A DNA stretch of 64,000 nucleotides from Halocaridina rubra. Its lineage: Eukaryota; Arthropoda; Malacostraca; Decapoda; Atyidae. A model generated the notes under the pieces. It did not search any database. It was given only the letters and a program-made list of their open reading frames with translations, and was not told where the DNA came from. Each line of letters opens with the position of its first letter. Position 1 is the first letter of the stretch. The stretch covers positions 1 through 64,000 of the forward strand of contig JAXCGZ010019332.1 in NCBI GenBank assembly GCA_037179515.1, given 5' to 3'. Positions 10,267 through 19,847 of the stretch are shown here, piece by piece. The translations under genes and the position numbers were made by a program.

Positions 10267-12929
10267 GATTATTGTGCACAATAGCTGTTGGAATAGCTGG
10301 TAGGGCAATAGAATTAAAAGATAGGATTCACAACAGTAAGGCAGATATAGTAGCAGTTACAGAGTCTAAGTTTAGTGAGGACATACACAGTGTCACAGTT
10401 CTTCCTAAGGGCTTCAGAATATTAAGGGTTTAAAGATCTGAGAGTACTTGTGGAGGGATAGCACTGCTCATAAGTGAAAGGTTTCAGGTTAAAGAAATAC
10501 AGTTTGCTATAGAATGTGATTTCAAGAAATTCTTTGTTGCTCGCATAAATCCTGGGTCAGAGAGCATTATAATAAATGTTGTATATAACCCACCAAGGAA
10601 CCAGCATAGGCTAGAAGTTTATGAGGAACGTCATACAGGTAGTATTGAAGTCATAAACTTAGTTGTTAATATTTCATGGGAGAGAATATGTAGGATTTTG
10701 ATTATTGGAGATTTTAATCATTGAGACACAGATTGGATAAATCTTGACCCACACAGTGGGGGGGACTCATTCGGGGCAAGATTCCTAGATTGTGTACAAG
10801 GGAATTTCCTACACCAACATGTACTGAAACCAATTAGGGCCAGGGATGGGGATAAGCCATCGCTGCTTGATCTAGTATTCACAGCTAATGTGTTGGATAT
10901 TGAAAAAATTGAGTATGAACCACCAATTGGGAAGAGTGACCACTGTGTGTTGTTGATGGAGTATATCACTGAAGATATTCTGCCTGAGAGTAGAGGCACT
11001 GAGGACACAAGGAGGAATTATCCGAAAGGAGATTACATCAAAATGAATGAGCCTTTTGCAGTTATTGACTGGAGGACCTTATTTAATAACAAGTCTGTAC
11101 TAGAAATGTACAACATCTTTTGTGAGAAATATGGAAAGATAGTAGATTGCATCATACCTGTCACCAAAATAGGAGTACTTCATGCCAGAGAGAAATGGTT
11201 CAATAATGAGTGTAAGAGAGATAAGGAGTGGAGACACAAATCCTGGAAAAGACATAAATGCCTGGCAGACTTATAAAAGAGCAAGAAATGATTACATAAG
11301 TAAAAGAAGAGAGGCAGAGAGAGACTATGAAAGTGATATCACCATCAAGGCTAAAGAAACTTTTCCAAAGCTTTAAAATAGGAAAACTGAAGGTAAAAGA
11401 ACAGGTTTTAAAGCTTAAGAGAGTGGATGGAATCATCACTGAAACAGATTAAGAAATCTGTGAAGAATTGAACAAGGAATTTCAGTCCATATTTACAGTA
11501 AAAAATACCCCACCCCCTCAGATTGCAAAGATAGTAGCTCATGGGCTGGTATTAGAGAACATCATCTTCAGCCACAGAGGTATGCAAAGAGCTGATGGGG
11601 TTAGATGCCCATAAAGCTACAGGTCCTGATGATATATCCCCTAATGTATATAAGAAATGCACTAATTCAATATCAGCGGCACTGAGTATCATATTTAAAA
11701 ATGGAGTCAGGGGAGATTCCAAGATGCTGGAAACAAGTGACGTGATGCCTATCTTCAAAATAGGAAGGAGGGATACAGCTCTACACTATAGACCTGTTTT
11801 TTGACCAGCAGTGTACAAAGTTACGGACAAACTACTAAGGAAACATATCTCTTTTCACTTTATGTCCGTGAGACAACATTGCTTCAGAGAGTAGATCAAC
11901 AGTTACAAACTTATTAGAATTTTATGATGAGGTAAACCGAATTTTACAGGAAAGAGATTGCTGGGCAGATTACATATTCCTAGACTTCCAGAAAGCATTT
12001 GACACTGCCAAACACAGGAGACTTATTAAGAAGCTGCAAGCGATGGCTAGAATAGGTTGAAATGTCTTCAGATGGATAAAAACATACTTAGAAGGAAGGG
12101 AACAGAGGGTTAGAGTAAGACACACAGTGTCTGAATGGAGCAGAGTTAGTAGTGGATATCCACTAGATTCAGTTTTAGGGCCACTTTTGTTTCTTGTATA
12201 TGAAAATGACCTACCATAGTCTGTAAATTTATTCAGGAATATGTTTCCAGATGATGCAAAGATTGTAAAAAAGTAAGAAACGAGAACAATGGTAGAGAAC
12301 TTCAGGAAGATCTGAAAATGAGTGGTAAGAAAAGTGTCTAATAAAATACATTACTTCAAAATGTAAGGTATTGAGAATGGGTACAAGTGCAAGAAGGCCC
12401 AAGCTTGACTACTCCGTGGTAGGAGTAGAACTTTAAAAGAAAGAGAATGAGAGAGATCTAGGAGTAAACATACTGGCCGATTTGTCTCCAGATATGAATA
12501 TACTGTAAATGGCATAGTAATGGCAGCATATGCTTTCTTAGCAAATGTAAGGGTAGCCTTGAGGCACATGGACAAGGAAATATTCAAAAATATTTATGTA
12601 AGCTATGTGAGGTCAAAGCTTGAATATGCAGCCCACTTTTGGAATCCGCACTTGAAAAAACACTTAGTTAAGCTGGAAAAAGTTCAAAGACATTCCTCGA
12701 ATCTGGTGCCAAAAATATGCAATCTCAGTTATGATGAGAGCCTGATGGAATTAGACTTTTCATTACTCAATGCTAGGAGAATGAGCGGGGATATGGTGAC
12801 GGTTTTTAAATTCCTTCATGGTTATGACAGAGTGGATTGGGATCGATATTTAGATTTGGCTGGCACTAGAACTAGAGGTCATAGTTTGAAGCTTTGTAAG
12901 AACACTTCCTTTCAGGATGAAAGGAAGTA

Positions 12930-13967
12930 CAGTGGTGGCCCCAACCCACAAATTTAATCCGTTCCCAAAACCTATTCGTTGGATGGTTTGTTCGTGGGTT
13001 GGATTTATTTTTTCCATCTAAAAGCATGTAAATTCAATTAATCCATTCCTAGTCACAACAAATATTAATTTAAAAATTTCTTGAGTCAGTAAAAACATGA
13101 AATATAATACAGGTTATATGCAATATACTCTGTAAAAGGAAAATTACTTTAATAATAGACAGGAATTCTACTCTACTAAAATGAAACATGGTATTTACTG
13201 TATTTACCTTTGTGGATGATGGTTGCTGGCATACATGGATAGTGGTGGAGGAGGAGGGATATAACCCTCACTCTCGATAAATTTAGCGAATTCCTTCACA
13301 TAAGAATCCGCTGCCTTTTGGTCGGAACTAGCCACTTCTTCATGTGTAAGGACGCTATGCATCCCAGTTCGTCAATGAAAATTTTCAAACCATAATCTGT
13401 TGGCTTTAAATTTGTCAACTTTAGTGGCACAAGAACTCAGAGAGTTCGCTACTAAATCTTGATGGATTTGCAAATCCTTAGTGTGTATTATGGCCTCGCC
13501 AGTACTATCTCCAACCAACTGTTTTTCATTTATCCACAGCAACAATAACTTTTATACCTCTTGTATTAACTCTGACCTTTTCTTCGTTAATATATTTACT
13601 CCCTTTGAAATATCAGCTGCCTTATAGATCTCTTTACTCTTTAAAATGTTACAGATAGTCGATATTGCCATATTATACTGCATGGCGAGATCAGACACAC
13701 AAACACCATTTTCATGCTTAGAAATCATTTCTTTCTTCATTTCAACTGTTAGGCATCTTGGGAGTTTGACGCTGCTGTCACTAACGCTTTTAACTTCCTT
13801 AGGAGCCATAATAAGGGCTATCTGAAAGGTAGAGTAAAGGAAAATAAAGCAAGAACTACGAACAGATCACGAACAAACTACATAGCGTGGACACCAATGC
13901 AGAACTGAAAGCTGGTGAGCGGGAAACAAAGTCGCTTGGTCGACACATTTGTGTTTGTGATTTGAGG
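12930..13967 (-). mobile_element. Tigger-type DNA transposon remnant nested in copy 4
   Basis: The left end CAGTGGTGGCCCCAACCCAC follows a TA. The right end reads in reverse complement as ACCTCAAATCACAAACAC, a degraded inverted repeat of the left one. Flanking CR1 sequence is contiguous (AGGATGAAAGGAAGTA to the left, AGTGTAAGAGTGGTTG to the right), which defines the insertion. The element is about 1.04 kb and carries a broken N-terminal transposase on its minus strand. The right boundary is accurate to a few bases only. Confidence 0.75.
13210..13809 (-). pseudogene. Tigger/jerky-type transposase, N-terminal DNA-binding half, broken
   Basis: From the ATG at 13809 the frame reads MAPKEVKSVSDSS then a helix-turn-helix of the CENP-B N-terminal kind (LTVEMKKEMISKHENG, then VSDLAMQYNMAISTICNILK). 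A stop follows ELIQEV at 13552. Homology continues past the stop as a CENP-B/HTH-like second half (KLLLLWINEKQL, then FVKEFAKFIES-like residues and IPPPP near 13240). The DDE catalytic domain is absent, so the element could only be mobilised in trans. Family assignment rests on these two domains; in known relatives they bind the terminal repeats. Confidence 0.75.
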
Positions 13968-14278
13968 TCAGTTTAGTGTAAGAGTGGTTGATAATTGGAG
14001 TTTGCTAAACGAGGAGGTAGTTAATGCAAGCTCAATCCATAGTTTTAAGGACAAGTGTGATAAGTATCACTAAGTACAAAATGGAACCGGCCAGGAGACG
14101 GGAAGGTACGAGCTTGGGGCTCTTTCCCGTAAGCTCAGTTAGGTAATCTCACACACACACACACAATACACAATCTCAGTTATGATGAGAGGCTGAGGGA
14201 GTTAGAAGATTGAGGGGGGGATATGGTAACCGTCTTTTAATTCCTTCATGGTTATGATAGAGTGGATAGGGATCAATG

Positions 14279-15736
14279 CAGTGTTCCCCCGGTTATTCGC
14301 GTTCTCACTGTATCGCGTTTTGGGGGGGGGGGATAAATTATTATTTTGGATCATGGGTATGTGCAAAAATATTAAAATATTAAAAAAAAAAATTCTCAGT
14401 ATTTTCATTTTTTTATTGAAAAAAACATATTTCATTATCTAATTAAAAAAAAAAATATTTCCCAGCCTACGAATAATAAAACAGTAAAAAATAGTAAAAA
14501 ACATAAATTTAGATAGATACGTTTATTAACCACCTCTTTTGAAAAGTACAGTATAATCTTTACAAAAGGAATATTTGGTCCAAATTACAATGAATAACTA
14601 CAATAGATTTTGTACAATCATCATATAAGTTAATGAATTTTAAATTAACATACATTGTACTAATAAGTGAATGATATAAGTATGTACAGTATAACTCACA
14701 GTATTGCATCATGCGAAATAGTGTTCGATTGCGTATAATGTATTGGGGTCGCAGCTACGTGAGCTAGCATATATATTTATATTTCCAGTAGTTTCATGAT
14801 TTTATTGATAAAAAAACGTATTTATTAGCCTAAGAATAATAAAACAGTAAAAAATAGTAAAAAGCATAAATACTAACAGTATTGCAACATGTAAAATACG
14901 ATACCGCTATCAGCATTTTGGACAAAGACTCGTTCAGTCTAACTCACGTGTGCGCCGTTCACGTTGTGCTTATTAAGCGTTTTGCTTGTGTTCGATAGCG
15001 TACAATGTATTGGGGTCCCAGCTACGTGAGCTAGCATATATATATATTTATATTTCCACTAGTTTCCTGATTTTATTGATAAAAAAACTTATTTCTTAGC
15101 CTAAGAATAATAAAACAATAAAAAATAGTAAAAAACATAAATACTAACAGTATTGCAACATGTAAAATTCGATACTGCTATCAGCGTTTCGGACAAAGGC
15201 TTCCACCATCTTCGATTGTCTCGCCTTACTCGTGTGCACCATTCACGTTGTGCTTATTATTATTAATATGTTTTGCTTGTGATTTTTTACTCGCATATTT
15301 TAACCTTTGCAATGCCTCCCAAGCATCCTTCATCTTCTAAGTCTTCTTGTAGTGAGCCTAAGTGGCAAAGGAAAATGTTAACCATTGTAGATAAAGTGAA
15401 ACTCCTAGATATGTTGAGTGAAGGAAAAAAGTTTGTGGATGTCGGCCGCTATTTTGCGTAAACGTAAAAATTATTGTAAAATACTGTACCTATGTATGTC
15501 AAGTCATCATCACCTCATTCACAGTAAGTTTTCGTATCACTTTCATAGAAAATTACGTTGCTTGCTGTTATTTATAATGTAAAGGGTGTTTTTTTAATAG
15601 TACAGGGAGGGTTTATACAGTGTAAGCATGAAAATACATTAAAATATCAATGTACATATAGGCTGATCCTACTCCGCGGATTTCCTGGTTCGCGCCGGGT
15701 CCCGGAACCGAACTACCGCGATAAGGGAGGTAACAG
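14279..15736 (+). mobile_element. Tigger-type DNA transposon nested in CR1-like copy 5
   Basis: The left end is CAGTGTTCCCCCGGTTATTC; the right end in reverse complement is CACTGTTACCTCCCTTATCG. The right subterminal motif GGTCCCGGAACCGAACTACC is shared with the element at 1956-4763. It is 1.46 kb and internally rearranged: a ~280 bp block (TGTATTGGGGTC.CAGCTACG and neighbouring AATAATAAAACAGTAAAAAATAG) occurs two to three times between 14460 and 15170. A transposase N-terminus remains at 15312. Confidence 0.8.
15312..15461 (+). pseudogene. Tigger transposase N-terminal remnant
   Basis: The frame reads MPPKHPSSSKSS, then KWQRKMLTIVDKVKLLDMLS and EGKKFVDVGRYFA before a stop. This is the start of a CENP-B/pogo helix-turn-helix (first helix LTI..KVKLLDML, turn EGK, second helix). 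Only about 50 residues survive; the rest of the DNA-binding domain and the whole DDE domain are deleted. It sits close to the right end of its element, so the deletion joined the 5' start of the gene almost directly to the right terminus. Confidence 0.7.
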
Positions 15737-15998
15737 TGCATTTTGATATGGCTGGCTCTAGAACTAGAGGTCATAGTTTGAAGCTTCGTAAGAAAACTTC
15801 TTTGCAGGATGTAAGGAAGTACTTTTTTAGTGTAAGAGCAGTTGATAATTGGAATTGGCTAAGGGAGGAGGTAGTTAATGCTAACTCAATCCATAGTTTT
15901 AAGGACGGGTATGATAAGTATTACTAAATACAAAATGGATCCGATCAGGAGATGGGAAGATTCGAGCTTTGGGCTCTTTCCCGTAAGCACAATTAGGT

Positions 15999-16002
<4 letters not shown>

Positions 16003-16084
<82 letters not shown>
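16003..16084. repeat. (CA)n tract joining CR1-like copies 5 and 6
   Basis: About 82 bp of uninterrupted CA. On its left is the ATTAGGTAA 3' terminus of copy 5; on its right copy 6 starts inside the tract (CACTGGAG). Confidence 0.95.
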
Positions 16085-16086
<2 letters not shown>

Positions 16087-17530
16087 GAGTCGGGGGAGAT
16101 TCCAAGATGCTGGAAACGAGCAAATGTGATACCTATCTTCAAACAGGGAAGGAGGGATACGGCTCTGAACTATAGACCAGTTTCCTTGACCAGCATAGTT
16201 TGCAAAGTTATGGAGAAACTACTAAGGAAACATATCTCTCTTCACTTGGAATCCTTCAACTTTTTGTCAGTGAGGCAACATGGCTTCAGAGAAGGTAGAT
16301 CAGCAGTAACAAACTTATTAGAATTTTATGATGAGGTAAGCCAAATCTTACAGGAAAGAGAGGGCTGGGCAGATTGCATATTCCTAGACTTCCAGAAAGC
16401 GTTTGACACTGTTCCACATGGGAGACTTATTAGGAAGCTGCAATCAATGGCTAGAATAGGTGGAAATGTTTTGGAATGGATAAAAACTTACTTAGAAGGA
16501 AGGGAACAGAGGGTTAGAGTAAGACACTCAGTGTCTGAATGGAGAAGAGTTAGTAGTGGAGTTCCACAGGGTTCAGTTTTAGGGCCACTTTTGTTCCTTG
16601 TATATGTAAATGACCTACCAGAGTGTGTAAATTCATTCATGAATATGTTTGCAGATGATGCAAAGATTGTGAAGAAAGTAAAAAACGAGAACAATGGTAG
16701 AGAACTTCAGGAGGATCTAAATAATCTGCATGAGTGGTCAGAAAAGTGGCTAATGAAATTCAATACTTCAAAATGTAAGGTAATGAGAACGGGTACAAGT
16801 GCAAGAAGGCCCAAGCTTGACTACTCGGTGGCTGGAGTACAACTTCAAGAGACAGAAAATGAGAGAGATCTAGGAGTAAACATACTGGCAGATTTGTCTC
16901 CAGAAATACATATAAATGGCATAGTAAGGGCAGCATATGCATTCTTATCAAATGTAAGGGTAGCCTTCAGGCACATGGACAAGGAAATGTTCAGAAATAT
17001 TTATGTAACCTATGTGAGGCCAAAACTCGAATATGCAGCCCCCTTTTGGAATCTGCACTTGAAAAAGCACATAGCTAAGCTTGAAAAAGTTCAAAGACAT
17101 GCCACGAAACTGGTGCCAGAAATACGCAATCTCAGTTATGATGAGAGGCTGAGGGAATTAGACTTACCATCACTCGAATCTAGAAGAGTGAGGGGGGATA
17201 TGGTGACAGTCTTTAAATTCCTTCATGGTTATGATAGAGTGGATAGGGATGGATATTTTGATATGGCTGGCTCTAGAACTAGAGGTCATAGTTTGAAGCT
17301 TCGTAAGAAAACTTCTTTGCAGGATGTAAGGAAATACTTTTTCAGTGTAAGAGTAGTTGATAATTGGAATTGGCTAAGCGAGGAGGTAGTTAATGCTATC
17401 TCAATGCATAGTTTTAAGGACAGGTATGATAAGTATCACTAAGTATAAAATGGAACCGATGAGGACACGGGAAGATACGAGCTTTGGGCTCTTTCCCGTA
17501 AACACAATTAGGTAATCACAATTAGGTAAT

Positions 17531-17532
<2 letters not shown>
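16082..17532 (+). mobile_element. CR1-like copy 6, 5'-truncated in the RT domain
   Basis: It starts at CACTGGAGTCGGGGGAG, an internal ORF2 position just before the RT fingers, and is intact to the 3' UTR and tail (duplicated AATTAGGTAATC motif before the CA tract). High identity to copies 9, 12, 14 and 17 puts it in the young group. Confidence 0.9.
16084..17442 (+). CDS. ORF2 fragment: reverse transcriptase domain and C-terminus, open
   Basis: This is an open frame of about 450 codons that enters from the (CA)n tract, so it lacks a natural start codon and the whole endonuclease. It contains the RT motifs in order: NYRPVSLTSIVCK, RQHGFREGRS, FLDFQKAFDTVPH (first catalytic Asp), SSGVPQGSVLGPLLF, FADDAK (catalytic Asp pair), and the LGVNILADLS region, then the C-terminal WNWLSEEVV.A.S and FKDRYDKYH motifs typical of CR1/L2-type LINEs. 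Without EN and ORF1 it is a dead copy even though the frame is intact. Confidence 0.85.

Positions 17533-17596
<64 letters not shown>
17533..17596. repeat. (CA)n tract joining copies 6 and 7
   Basis: About 64 bp of CA. Copy 7 begins CAACTTCAAGAG at its right edge, sharing CA/ACA with the tract. Confidence 0.95.
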
Positions 17597-17597
<1 letters not shown>

Positions 17598-18299
17598 CTT
17601 CAAGAGACAGAAAATGAGAGAGATCTAGGAGTAAACATACTGGCAGATTTGTCTCCAGAAATACATATAAATGGCATAGTAAGGGCAGCATATGCATTCT
17701 TATGAAATGTAAGGGTAGCCTTCAGGCACATGGACAAGGAAATGTTCAGAAATATTTATGTAACCTATGTGAGGCCAAAACTCGAACATGCAGCCCCCTT
17801 TTGGAATCCGCACTTGAAAAAGCACATAGCTAAGCTTGAAAAAGTTCAAAAACATGCCACGAAACTGGTGCCAGAAATACGCAATCTCAGTTATGATGAG
17901 AGGCTGAGGGAATTAGACTTACCATCACTGGAAGCTAGAAGAGTGAGGGGGGATATGGTGACAGTCTTTAAATTCCTTCATGGTTATGATAGAGTGGATA
18001 GGGATGGATATTTTGATATGGCTGGCTCTAGAACTAGAGGTCATAGTTTGAAGCTTCGTAAGAAAACTTCTTCGCAGGATGTAAGGAAATACTTTTTCAG
18101 TGTAAGAGTAGTTGATAATTGGAATTGGCTAAGCGAGGAGGTAGTTAATGCTATCTCAATCCATAGTTTTAAGGACAGGTATGATAAGTATCACTAAGTA
18201 TAAAATGGAACTGATCAGGAGACGGGAAGATACGATCTTTGGGCTCTTTCCCGTAAACACAATTAGGTAATCACACACAAAAAATACACACAAAATACA
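17594..18299 (+). mobile_element. CR1-like copy 7, 5'-truncated
   Basis: The copy starts at the internal segment CAACTTCAAGAGACAG. A TCA-to-TGA change in CTTATGAAATG (17701-17706) closes the frame, and the C-terminal 155 codons are open again from 17730 to 18197. The 3' UTR hairpin is intact, followed by AATTAGGTAATCACACAC and a degenerate CA/AAAATA tail. Confidence 0.85.
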
Positions 18300-18765
18300 C
18301 CTGTCAACAGTACTGAGTTAAGTTGCCAAGTAGTACAGCTGTTTTATTTTCTTCATTTTTTTTCTTTTAGCTTTCTCTTTTACTATTTTTTTTTTTATTT
18401 TGTATGTATATTGAGTTAAATGTAAAGTCTGATCCTGTGATAACATATCTTGGTTAGCAAGTGAGTTTATCAGTTAAGAAGAATATATAGCAGAAACAGG
18501 TGGGTGCCTCCTCAGACACAAATTCGAATTTTCCTTCAGGTTTGACTTTTGTTTTTGTTGCATTTTTTTCTTATTCTTTTTATCCTCAAATTACCATAGT
18601 CAAATTTTTAAGTTAAGATGTGTGTTACCAGAAAAGAGATAAATTGAGTCACTAAATAGCACTTATATGGGGATATAAAAATTCTGTGTGAAGCTTAAAT
18701 AAAATTTTTTCTCTTTTTTCTCTCTCTCTCTTCTTTCTGTATTCTGTTAGAGGGAGAGCATAAAA

Positions 18766-19845
18766 ATGAGGCCATCTCTGTCCCAAACCTCTCTGACCTA
18801 TGGGTCGGGAGGAGGAGTAGCTATTAGGAGACTAAAACAGAAAATCAAAGATTTAGAGGCAATGGTTATAAGCCTTGATGATAAATTTCGGAATATGGAT
18901 AGAGAAATGAAAGAGAATGAAACACTCAGAGAGGAAATAAGATTTTTGGAGGAAGCAAATAAAGCACAAGGGCAGGAGAGAAAGGAACTAGAAAAAAAAA
19001 TAAAGAAGCTGGAAGGGGAAAAAAGTGAACTAGAAACCAGAATTTCTAAACAAGAAGATAAAAGCAAACTGCTGAATGACAACCTAAATGAATTAGATGT
19101 TAGTTCACTGCTCTCTTCTGAGAGAGACGAGATTGCAGCTTGGAATGTCCAGATTAAGGAAAACATTGAACAGTTTAGAAAAGAGTTCCAGGAGCTGAAT
19201 ATGGAAAATGATGCCATGAAAACTTCCTTTGCTGATGCACTAAAGGGGAATGTGGCAGTAAAAGAGGCTGTAAAGGTGGCAGCACTGGAAAACATACAAA
19301 CAGTTGACTATAAAGAGACAGTAATCGAAAAAATAAAAGATGTTGTGATGGAAAGGGCAAACCCACTGATCAAACAGGCACTTGATAAAGAGAAGACAGT
19401 GGTAATCTCAGGCATAAGCGAATCCCAGGAGCCAACATAGCAGGGGAGACTTGAAGAAAATAAAGCTAAGGTTGTAGACCTGATTAGAAAGCTTGGAGTA
19501 GTTTGTGGTCCTGAGGATATTGTAAACATACACCAACTAGGCAAATATTCGAGGGAAGGAAAGCCGAGACGAACAAAAGTAACCTTTGAGAGAGGGGAAA
19601 CATGTAGGGAAATATTGTTGAGAAAAAAAATTCTAAAAGACCTTCAAGAATTCAAAGAAGTGTTCATTAGACGATACAGAACTCAGAAAGAGATGGGAAA
19701 GATCAAAAACTTCTTGGAAGAGGCAAGAAGGTTAAATGAGGAAAGAAATGAAGAAAAGAAGAAAAATTTTCATTTCAGAGCTCTTCCAGACAAAGGGGAG
19801 ATAAAGAAGATAATGACAGAAGATCAGGGGATGGGGCCTCATTAA
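18766..19845 (+). pseudogene. ORF1 of copy 8: coiled coil plus RRM-like RNA-binding protein, one nonsense mutation
   Basis: About 359 codons: an N-terminal low-complexity start (MRPSLSQTS), a long charged coiled coil (residues about 20-150, with LEEANKAQGQERKELEKKIK), a variable linker, then an RRM-like core (TVVISGISESQEP, then EDIVNIHQLGKYSREG and RTKVTFERGETCREIL) and a helical C-terminal tail (KNFLEEARRLNEERNEE). A TGG-to-TAG change at 19438-19440 truncates it. Known LINE ORF1 proteins of this shape trimerise and bind element RNA; that role is inferred. In this copy the codon at the shared in-frame stop site is sense (AAA), unlike copies 4 and 14. Confidence 0.85.
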
Positions 19846-19847
19846 GA

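Larger units (their letters stand above)
10269..14073 (+). pseudogene. ORF2 of CR1-like copy 4, decayed and split
   Basis: It aligns with the intact ORF2 through EN (SDHCVLLMEY near 10938) and RT (HKATGPDDISPNV near 11610; FLDFQKAF near 11980). The polymerase box near 12245 reads FPDDAK, losing the alanine. Stops and single-base indels are frequent. The reading frame is cut at 12930-13967 by a Tigger-type element and ends with the usual DKYH stop at 14071-14073. Confidence 0.85.
9132..14166 (+). mobile_element. CR1-like copy 4, nearly full length, interrupted by a Tigger-type element
   Basis: It begins in the 5' UTR (GAAGATATAGAAATTCTG, matching about 18670 in copy 8), then ORF1, ORF2 and 3' UTR, with (CA)n at about 14150-14166. 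It is split at 12930 by a DNA element and resumes at about 13968. Divergence is similar to copy 2, so copies 1-5 form an older block than those to the right. Confidence 0.85.
14163..16002 (+). mobile_element. CR1-like copy 5 (3' fragment), split by a Tigger-type element
   Basis: A truncated copy begins CAATCTCAGTTATGATGAGAGG immediately after (CA)n, is interrupted at 14278/14279, and resumes at 15737 with TTTTGATATGGCTGGC. The C-terminal frame is then open to DKYY stop near 15927, followed by the 3' UTR hairpin and AATTAGGTAAT. A TTAGAAGATTG junction at about 14200 shows a small internal deletion relative to intact copies. Confidence 0.85.

Noticed and set aside
15886..16123. Minus-strand frames made of Val-Cys repeats (also near 17401, 27372, 42038 and 43676)
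   Set aside because: They are translations of (CA)n microsatellites and have no gene support.
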